DNA of 10,580 bases from an uncultured Thiomonas sp. GTDB lineage: Bacteria; Pseudomonadota; Gammaproteobacteria; Burkholderiales; Burkholderiaceae_C. Below are positions 6,100-10,580 of the stretch, in pieces. The DNA is taken from the NCBI GenBank assembly GCA_937927695.1, contig CALBRU010000049.1, positions 1 to 10,580 of the forward strand, read 5' to 3'. The notes under the pieces were generated by a model. It was given only the letters and a program-made list of their open reading frames with translations, did no database searches and was not told where the DNA came from. The translations under genes and the position numbers were made by a program. Each line of letters begins with the position of its first letter. The stretch's first letter is position 1.

Positions 6100-6843
6100 A
6101 TGGACAACTACATCAGTGATTTCATTTATCGTGGGTCGCGGAATGAAGGGCCTTTCCACCGATCTGTCGTACCAACAGGCGCAGCGCGGTTTGACGTCTA
6201 TCTCGCTCTGCACAAGGCAGTGCGAGAGAGCATTCAATCGTCTCTATCAGCGCTGTGCAGCACCGCGTCGGTGGCCAGTGCCGAACTCCGCAGCGTGTTC
6301 GATCGCGCCGAGCTGGCAATTGAATTGGCCGAGAGCGTTGCCGGTTTGGAACAGAAGCATCTGCACCCCCTGATCGACTCGCTGTCGCCAGAGTTGACGC
6401 GCCATGCTGCGGTGGATCATGCGGAAGGTTCAGCCGCGGCGAGCGCGCTTCGACAGCTTTTACGGGGACTGCGAAATCGGCCGGACGGAACCGAGTTGCG
6501 CAGGGAAATGGCGTTGCTCGAAAGTGATTTCTCTGCATATAGCGCGGACGTCGTGTGCCATATGCAGCGTGAGCGCGAAGCACACAATCCACTACTGTGG
6601 TTGCACGAAAGCGACGAGACACTCCTGGGTTTGAAACGCCGCATGATCGATGATGTACCGCTGCACCTACGTTGCACTTTGGCTGCGTGGATGGCGCGCT
6701 CAGTCCGTCCTGCTGACCGTCCTGCACTGGTGGCGGCGGTGCGCCATAAAGTATCGGCCCAAGCTGCTCATCGCGGACAACCTTCGGCATATGCAGATCG
6801 AGGAGGCACAGAACAACGCCGCCTTGTGGCAGTTGCTGGATGA
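6100..6843 (+). CDS. Hemerythrin-like (HHE) protein with an incomplete set of iron ligands
   Basis: This 247-aa helical cytosolic protein starts at the ATG at 6100, since upstream frame is shadow of the cytochrome gene. Helix A is FDVYLALHKAVRESI with His38, helix B ends LEQKHLHPLID (81-93), helix C holds AAVDHAEGSAA with His107, and helix D is HMQREREAHNPLLW with His154. This order and the HM..E...N..LW signature fit hemerythrin-domain proteins of Burkholderiales as I recall them. The usual helix-B His before the Glu is missing, and the helix-D position filled by Asp/Glu five residues after His is Arg159, so diiron and O2 binding are doubtful. From about residue 223 the sequence loses family character and the expected C-terminal tail appears in another frame instead (see the remnant at 6752-6961). 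It may be damaged or rebuilt. Family confidence is moderate to good; activity is unknown. Confidence 0.5.
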   Translation: MDNYISDFIYRGSRNEGPFHRSVVPTGAARFDVYLALHKAVRESIQSSLSALCSTASVASAELRSVFDRAELAIELAESVAGLEQKHLHPLIDSLSPELTRHAAVDHAEGSAAASALRQLLRGLRNRPDGTELRREMALLESDFSAYSADVVCHMQREREAHNPLLWLHESDETLLGLKRRMIDDVPLHLRCTLAAWMARSVRPADRPALVAAVRHKVSAQAAHRGQPSAYADRGGTEQRRLVAVAG

Positions 6844-6961
6844 TGAGGGGCTCCATGCGCTGCCTGCCGCGTTGGAGTTGGCGCGATCAATACTGGATGC
6901 GTCGAGCTTCAGCAAACTCATACGGGCAATCGGTCTCTATCCGCAGACGCTCGCGGCTTGA
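6752..6961 (+). pseudogene. Out-of-frame hemerythrin C-terminal remnant
   Basis: In frame +1 relative to the hemerythrin-like gene, a stretch reads LLIADNLRHMQIEEAQNNAA then LWQLLDDEGLHAL and ends LELARSILDASSFSKLIRAIGL before a TGA. It aligns without gaps to helix D of the upstream protein (HMQREREAHNPLLW, 7 of 14 identical) and has the EE pair that the upstream copy lacks. The end resembles the usual C-terminal tail of hemerythrin proteins, but about 40-45 residues expected between helix D and the tail are missing. An ATG at 6791 would give 56 aa but has no ribosome site. Either a second gene was mostly deleted, or a partial duplication plus frameshift displaced the original tail. The left boundary is approximate. 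Confidence 0.5.
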
Positions 6962-6965
6962 ATGC

Positions 6966-8315
6966 TCAGGCAGACTCGGCCATTTGCTGCAGCAGGATCG
7001 GGCGCATGACCACTAGGCGTAAACGCCCGCGCCCGGTTTTTTCCAGGTGGATGCCACGCTGTTGTTCGTCGAGTCGGCGGAGAAGCAGGATCAGCCGGGC
7101 TTCGAGGTTGTCGGTGATATCGGGCAAGCCAAGTTCCGGATCGAGCCGTAACTCCTTGTTGCTGAAGTCGACTCGGTTGTGAAGCACATAGTCACGAATC
7201 AGCCGCATAAAAATCGCACCGGCCACCCCCTTGATGAGATAGTGCCCGTCCAGAAATACGCTGTCATTCGCCGGAAAGTGGCGAATGCTCAGTGGCGGCG
7301 CCCGGGGAGCTGAGACGGCGTGCACGGCAGAGATGGGCTCAGCCATGTCCTCTTCGCTATTCATTTGCAACAGCACCATGGCCTGAGCAAGCTGTTGAGC
7401 AAGGATGACCAGGGTGTCTTCGTCGTTGGCATCGAAACGCAGTTCGCATTCACTTTCTGTAAACAGGATGCCCAGCAATTTGTCACGGTGGCAAAGCGGC
7501 ACGGCGATCTGGCTCTGGGCATGCGGCAGACCGGGCAAGGGGATCTCGGTTTCCAGGGGATTTCGGTCGATGGACGACAAGCCGGCTCTGACCGCCTGGC
7601 TGTATGCGTAGTCCTGTGTGTAGTGACCGATACGGATCGGAACGCGTTGCTGCGCGGCCACGCCGATGACGCCGTCACCCAGGGCAATTTCTGCGCCAAC
7701 TCCACTCTGGGAGTAGCCGCGGCTGGCGAGGGTGTAGAGCACAAGACGATCGGGGTCGAAGAGCAGCACCATCGAGTGACGAATGTCGAGCGACCGCTCG
7801 AGTCCGGCCAGCAGGTAGGCGGTGAGGTCTGACAGGTCAGTGGCGGCCTGCATACGGACACCAAGCAATCGCAGGGCTTCCAGTCGGCAGCAGGGCGCAG
7901 GATCAACCGGCAGAACTGCACCGGGGACGGCTTCAATATCCAGCACGCGATACACATCGGAGCCAAGCAGCCGGAATACCTTGGCCATGCCGCTATGCGA
8001 GGCGATTCCTGCGAGTCGTGCCTTCATTGATTCGAACAGCGGCCCTTCGCTTTCGGTGCGCAAGTAAGACAGCGCCAGGCGATAGTTGACTCCGGTGTCC
8101 GGGTGGATGACCTGTACGGTGACGCGGGGGTTGGACAGGACGTTTTCGCGCGTCTTGTTGAAAAACTGGTACGACAGGGCGACGTGATCGGCATCGACAT
8201 AGTGCACATGCGACACATAAGTCACGTTGGGGATGCCATCTGCCGAACACGAGGCGAGCGCTGCGGGAATGATGCCTTCGAGGCAGGGGCGAATGGCTGC
8301 GAGAGTGACGGGCAT
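6966..8315 (-). CDS. Flavin split-barrel (PNPOx-like) + GAF domain protein with possible DNA-binding C-terminus
   Basis: This 449-aa cytosolic protein has three parts. Residues 5-130 form a pyridoxamine-phosphate-oxidase-like FMN-binding split barrel (GIIPAALASCSADGIPNVTY, DHVALSYQFFNKTRENVLSN, RVTVQVI). Residues about 160-315 are a GAF domain (LTAYLLAGLERSLDIRHSMV, LGDGVIGVAAQQRVPIRIG, SQIAVPLCHRDKLLGIL). The C-terminus (about 345-436) starts IRHFPANDSVFLDGHYLIKG and contains FSNKELRLDPEL, DNLEARLILLLRRLDEQQ and IHLEKTGRGRLRL, which looks like a winged-helix domain, though I cannot prove it. It may sense a redox or small-molecule signal and pass it to DNA or partners. The ATG at 8315 follows the stop of the small split-barrel gene by 21 bp, in one operon. 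The stop is 4 bp from the end of the convergent hemerythrin remnant, with no terminator between. Confidence 0.5.
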   Translation of the reverse strand: MPVTLAAIRPCLEGIIPAALASCSADGIPNVTYVSHVHYVDADHVALSYQFFNKTRENVLSNPRVTVQVIHPDTGVNYRLALSYLRTESEGPLFESMKARLAGIASHSGMAKVFRLLGSDVYRVLDIEAVPGAVLPVDPAPCCRLEALRLLGVRMQAATDLSDLTAYLLAGLERSLDIRHSMVLLFDPDRLVLYTLASRGYSQSGVGAEIALGDGVIGVAAQQRVPIRIGHYTQDYAYSQAVRAGLSSIDRNPLETEIPLPGLPHAQSQIAVPLCHRDKLLGILFTESECELRFDANDEDTLVILAQQLAQAMVLLQMNSEEDMAEPISAVHAVSAPRAPPLSIRHFPANDSVFLDGHYLIKGVAGAIFMRLIRDYVLHNRVDFSNKELRLDPELGLPDITDNLEARLILLLRRLDEQQRGIHLEKTGRGRLRLVVMRPILLQQMAESA

Positions 8316-8336
8316 CGGCCTGTTTTTCCCGTTTGG

Positions 8337-8837
8337 TCACGCCACCAGAGCCTGACCCGCAAGCGGGCCTGGCGTCTGCTCGTAAAGCGCCGTGGGTTGG
8401 AACACAAGTCGCACGTTCACTTCTTCGGGCAGTCCCAGTGCGGCGCGCAAGAGGGTACTTTGCGACCCGCCCATGATGGCATCGACATCGGCGGTGAAAT
8501 CCAGGAGGTAGCGCGCAATCACCGGCCGGTCATCCATTCGAGCAGGTAGCAGCTTTGCGTGGGGTGCTTTGATCTGCAGGGTGCGATGTGTGCTCGGTCG
8601 GGTGAACGTGACGGCGACGGGTTGCCCCGCACGCAGATCATCGAGTAATGGAATGACCTTGGTCGCAATGAGAAAAAGCTCTAGCGAGTCACCACTTGCG
8701 CTCAGCCTGCAACCAAGCGCTCGCCCGACACTGGGGACGCGCCGCGCATTGGCAGACGCGAGAATGATCGACACCCCGCTTTGGATGAATTGCGCATGAT
8801 CTGCGCTGATTGTGATCGGTTGGTGCAACAAGGCCAT
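8337..8837 (-). CDS. Small pyridoxamine 5'-phosphate oxidase-like flavin split-barrel protein
   Basis: This 166-aa cytosolic protein has the split-barrel pattern: ISADHAQFIQSGVSIILASA, VGRALGCRLSA, LELFLIATKVIPLLDDLRAG, VAVTFTRPSTHRTLQIKAPH and a C-terminal LVFQPTALYEQTPGPLAGQ. The THRTLQIKA segment and the TPGPLAG tail are typical of PNPOx-family proteins of unknown substrate that bind FMN, sometimes heme or F420. The start is the ATG at 8837; a GTG one codon upstream (8840) is equally possible, and the ribosome site is weak. It is transcribed with the larger split-barrel/GAF gene 21 bp downstream, so two members of this fold are encoded together and may pair or share a cofactor. A good promoter lies at 8900-8928. 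Family call is fairly confident; reaction unknown. Confidence 0.5.
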   Translation of the reverse strand: MALLHQPITISADHAQFIQSGVSIILASANARRVPSVGRALGCRLSASGDSLELFLIATKVIPLLDDLRAGQPVAVTFTRPSTHRTLQIKAPHAKLLPARMDDRPVIARYLLDFTADVDAIMGGSQSTLLRAALGLPEEVNVRLVFQPTALYEQTPGPLAGQALVA

Positions 8838-8899
8838 CACGCATCCGCTCGTATTGGGCGCCTTCGCAGGCGAGTTGCTGCTGCATTCTTCGAGCTCAC

Positions 8900-8928
8900 A
8901 CGATAGATTGCGCCATTCTTAATGTAAA
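8900..8928 (-). promoter_or_regulatory. Sigma-70-type promoter of the split-barrel/GAF operon
   Basis: Read on the - strand, TTTACA (8923-8928, 5 of 6 to consensus) and TATCGT (8900-8905, 4 of 6) are separated by exactly 17 bp in a gap between genes. Transcription would start near 8893, about 56 bases before the ATG at 8837. It separates the split-barrel pair from the upstream CPFS gene. Confidence 0.5.
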
Positions 8929-8980
8929 GAGCCAGCGAAATCGTTCGAGTTTCCAGCAGCGAAGCTTCTGTCGGCATTAT

Positions 8981-9646
8981 TCACCGCGCCTGGTGCAACA
9001 CGGTCACGATGGCATCCTCCGGCAGCAATCCGACGATCAGGTGGGCGCGGCCGTTGGAGAGGCGATAAAGCATCACCGGAAAGGTGTGCAAATTGGCCTG
9101 GCGCATGAGTGCGGCGTTGGCCTGAAGCTGATGCAGCACTCGGGCGCTGGGGTGGGCTAGTGGGCGGATGCCGCCTGCAGGGCTGTCGCCAAAGTTCCAG
9201 TCGTCTTCATTTTTGCGGAAGGCTATGAGCGGATCGGGCGCGGCGAGAATGGCGGCGGCCTTGCCCGGGCTGCTGGCTTCGAGTTGCCCCACCGGAATCC
9301 ACCGCAACTGCAATCCGTCTTTGCCGACTTCCGCCCGCGTGGCCAGATAGAGCTTGTGCGAAAACGGGCAATTCGGATCGAAAAAGATGTAAACGATGCG
9401 CGGCCCGGCGCCCTCCTGTATCCAATACGCCGAGCCGATCGCCTTGAGCAGCTTGGCCGCCCGCGCCGCCTCGGGGTCGGCCGACCATTCGGCGCTGGAA
9501 TTCGCCGCCTCTGCCGCGGGGAACTTCCAAAACAGTGGCAGGGTCGCGGCAGGCCACGCTTGGGCCAGTCGCAACAGACGCCGCCTTGACGGCGAGGACG
9601 GCCGTGCGCAAGGCGCATGAGGAACGAGGGCGTTCTTTTCAGACAC
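8981..9646 (-). CDS. Exported DsbG-like thioredoxin-fold protein with CPFS (single-cysteine) active site
   Basis: This 221-aa precursor is a clear homologue of the CPYC protein at 4700-5293: both share GPR.VYIFFD.NCP, a KVGKDGLEIRW-type strand (here EVGKDGLQLRW), K.AAIL.APD, AF..NE and a cis-Pro loop (TFPVMLYR, Pro190). The active site is Cys93-Pro-Phe-Ser96; the second Cys is replaced by Ser (codon TCG), so normal dithiol exchange is impossible. CxxS thioredoxin folds can form mixed disulfides or act as monothiol isomerases or traps. The N-terminal SPSRRRLLRLAQA and hydrophobic stretch to AEA (about 47) resemble a Tat signal. A GTG start is used, supported by a perfect AAGGAGG (9652-9658) 5 bases upstream. 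It may work with, or inhibit, the CPYC protein. Confidence 0.5.
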   Translation of the reverse strand: MSEKNALVPHAPCARPSSPSRRRLLRLAQAWPAATLPLFWKFPAAEAANSSAEWSADPEAARAAKLLKAIGSAYWIQEGAGPRIVYIFFDPNCPFSHKLYLATRAEVGKDGLQLRWIPVGQLEASSPGKAAAILAAPDPLIAFRKNEDDWNFGDSPAGGIRPLAHPSARVLHQLQANAALMRQANLHTFPVMLYRLSNGRAHLIVGLLPEDAIVTVLHQAR

Positions 9647-9651
9647 GGCGG

Positions 9652-9658
9652 CCTCCTT
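9652..9658 (-). promoter_or_regulatory. Perfect Shine-Dalgarno fixing a GTG start
   Basis: On the - strand AAGGAGG lies 5 bases before the GTG at 9646. No other start codon in this frame has a comparable site, so the GTG is accepted. Confidence 0.5.
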
Positions 9659-9685
9659 GGGGTGGCGGCTTCAAAGTCACGGCTC

Positions 9686-9714
9686 ACATTAAGCAGCGTC
9701 ACGCCGCCTGTAAA
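9686..9714 (-). promoter_or_regulatory. Possible promoter of the CPFS gene
   Basis: On the - strand TTTACA (9709-9714) and TAATGT (9686-9691, 3 of 6) have a 17-bp spacer, giving a leader of about 33 bases. The -35 element, with its preceding C (CTTTACA), is identical to that of the promoter at 8900-8928, so the two units may be transcribed alike. The -10 match is weak. Confidence 0.5.
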
Positions 9715-9751
9715 GCACAGTTACCCCAATTGGCGCCCGAGCACTGCCACC

Positions 9752-9919
9752 CTAGCAGCCTGTCGGACTTGAAGAATCGAAGCGAAAATTCGGCTGGTCG
9801 AGGCCAGATTTTGCCGATTTTGCAGGGCAATAGTCGAACTATTGCCCAAAAAAGCGGCGGAATATGGGCCGGCCAGGCGGATTTGCAGCCGATTCCCTTC
9901 AAGTCCGACAGGCTGCTAG
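9752..9919. mobile_element. Symmetric 168-bp palindromic element, MITE- or large REP-like
   Basis: Perfect 23-bp terminal inverted repeats lie at 9752-9774 (CTAGCAGCCTGTCGGACTTG...) and 9897-9919. With a 2-base gap the arms continue through AATCG. At the exact centre is a perfect hairpin, GGGCAATAGT-CGA-ACTATTGCCC (9825-9847). The flanks between arms and centre are also roughly complementary in character. There is no coding sequence. CTAG at both tips is self-complementary and could be a 4-bp target duplication instead of repeat. It lies between two - strand genes, just beyond the transporter's terminator. A non-autonomous transposon mobilised in trans is the likeliest reading; a REP/BIME-type repeat is the alternative. 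Confidence 0.5.
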
Positions 9920-9945
9920 CGGCGCCCTCCGGTTGCGGTGCGCGC

Positions 9946-9973
9946 AAAAAACCCGGCTGAGCCGGGTTTTTTT
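9946..9973 (-). terminator. Rho-independent terminator of the SLAC1-type transporter gene (bidirectional)
   Basis: The stem CCCGGC (9952-9957) with loop TGA and GCCGGG (9961-9966) is flanked by A6 on the left and T7 on the right, so it has a U-run on either strand. It begins 15 bases after the transporter stop when read on the - strand. No + strand gene leads into it. Confidence 0.5.
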
Positions 9974-9988
9974 ATGAGGGAAGACCCC

Positions 9989-10579
9989 TCAATCCGGGAT
10001 GAACACCTTGCCCGCGGCGATGGCCTTGAGGGTGAGCACCACGAGCAGGGCGATGAGCGCGGAGGTCAGCGCCAGCAGCGCCCCGCCCAAGCCCATGAGA
10101 AAGCCGCTGCCGATCTTGCTGCCCATGGTCAGCGAGGCGATGGTGATGGCCGCCAGCGGGAAGGAGTAGGCCCACCACGACATGAAGAACGGCACCTTGC
10201 GGAACTGCGGAATCTGATAGAACAGCAACAGGGTGGTGAACAGCGCCACATAGAACAGCACGCGGGCGAAATTGTCCACAACGCCGCCGTCCAGCGCCAG
10301 ATACGACAGGAAGCCGACCGCCGGAGGCGCGATGAGGATAAACAGCGTGGGCAGCAGCTTTGCGGGCACTGGCGGGTGGAAGAAAAAGCGGTTCATCATC
10401 ACCGTGAGCAGCACGATCCAGAACACCAGCCCGACGCTGAAAAAGAACCAAGAGATTTCGGGCGAGCCGTGCGTCATGCCGGCAATGGGCACCAGAATGT
10501 TGCCCACCACGGGAATGAACCAGGCCGGGGTGGAGTGCTGGATCTGGTAGTGCGAGTGGTGAATCCACGACGACATGAT
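9989..10579 (-). CDS. SLAC1/TehA (TDT) family membrane transporter, C-terminal part (5' end cut off by the window)
   Basis: The frame is open to the right edge, so about 196 C-terminal residues are present of a family usually near 320. Counting from the ATG at 10576, the sequence WFIPVVGNILVPIAG (19-33) is the conserved P-x-G-x-x-x-P membrane segment of SLAC1/TDT proteins. At least five more hydrophobic helices follow (about 42-64, 72-95, 100-122, 128-151, 156-188), including FFMSWWAYSFPLAAITIAS, another conserved stretch. The tail AAGKVFIPD is cytosolic. Family members carry anions, dicarboxylates, tellurite-linked solutes or sulfite across the inner membrane; the substrate cannot be told from this part. 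It is terminated by the hairpin at 9946-9973 and is not linked to the downstream cluster, which has its own promoter. Confidence 0.5.
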   Translation of the reverse strand: MMSSWIHHSHYQIQHSTPAWFIPVVGNILVPIAGMTHGSPEISWFFFSVGLVFWIVLLTVMMNRFFFHPPVPAKLLPTLFILIAPPAVGFLSYLALDGGVVDNFARVLFYVALFTTLLLFYQIPQFRKVPFFMSWWAYSFPLAAITIASLTMGSKIGSGFLMGLGGALLALTSALIALLVVLTLKAIAAGKVFIPD

Positions 10580-10580
10580 G

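Noticed and set aside
6122..6856. Long - strand open frame opposite the hemerythrin-like gene
   Set aside because: The translation is rich in Arg, Pro and Ser with no recognisable motif, and the + strand frame has clear hemerythrin helices.
9535..9960. Open frames crossing the palindromic element on both strands
   Set aside because: They read through the inverted repeats and central hairpin, lack ribosome sites and show no domain character.
9972..10568. Alternative - strand frame overlapping the transporter
   Set aside because: Its translation is His/Arg/Gly-rich, while the neighbouring frame gives regular membrane helices and SLAC1-type motifs.
1..10580. CRISPR array, tRNA, rRNA or intact insertion sequence
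   Set aside because: No regularly spaced direct repeats, tRNA cloverleaf, rRNA signature or transposase coding region was seen on either strand.

Overview
The window is GC-rich, densely coded bacterial DNA, with ATGA overlaps and short gaps between genes. The gene types (an AMP-ligase/acyltransferase fusion, YbjQ-type proteins beside PspA, a hemerythrin with a conserved tail, a SLAC1/TDT carrier) suggest a betaproteobacterium of the order Burkholderiales, perhaps close to Thiomonas. That placement is inference from recalled families and base composition; no rRNA or tRNA is present to confirm it.

Left part (1-4607, + strand): one apparent operon. It opens with the 3' part of an acyl-activating enzyme fused to a PlsC acyltransferase. 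An ATGA overlap leads to a 139-aa protein I do not recognise. Two proteins follow that each carry two YbjQ-like (heavy-metal-binding/UPF0145-type) domains, and the series ends with a PspA/IM30 coiled-coil protein. The lipid enzyme at one end and a membrane-stress effector at the other suggest an envelope-stress or membrane-repair unit in which the YbjQ-type proteins are the unexplained part.

Middle part (4608-9646): a redox cluster with a near mirror-image layout. On the + strand come a periplasmic DsbG-like thioredoxin-fold protein (CPYC), a c-type cytochrome preceded by two back-to-back hairpins in its leader, and a hemerythrin-like protein with an out-of-frame hemerythrin remnant after it. 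On the - strand, running towards these, come a second DsbG-like protein whose active site is CPFS, a small flavin split-barrel protein, and a larger protein combining a split barrel, a GAF domain and a possible DNA-binding C-terminus. The two arms meet tail to tail with 4 bp between the end of the remnant and the stop of the GAF protein. Diiron, heme, flavin, GAF and thiol chemistry side by side suggest a redox or diatomic-gas response; the substrate and signal are unknown.

Right part (9647-10580): an intergenic region with a promoter for the CPFS gene, a symmetric 168-bp palindromic element (23-bp perfect terminal inverted repeats and a perfect hairpin at its exact centre) that looks like a MITE or large REP unit, and a strong intrinsic terminator. 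The - strand 3' part of a SLAC1/TehA-type membrane transporter runs off the right edge.

The best candidates for something undescribed are the YbjQ/unknown/PspA operon, the CPYC/CPFS pair enclosing the cytochrome-hemerythrin-GAF cluster, and the palindromic element.

[Form note: the original answer gave no feature confidence values; the uniform 0.5 is a placeholder required by the schema, not an estimate.]
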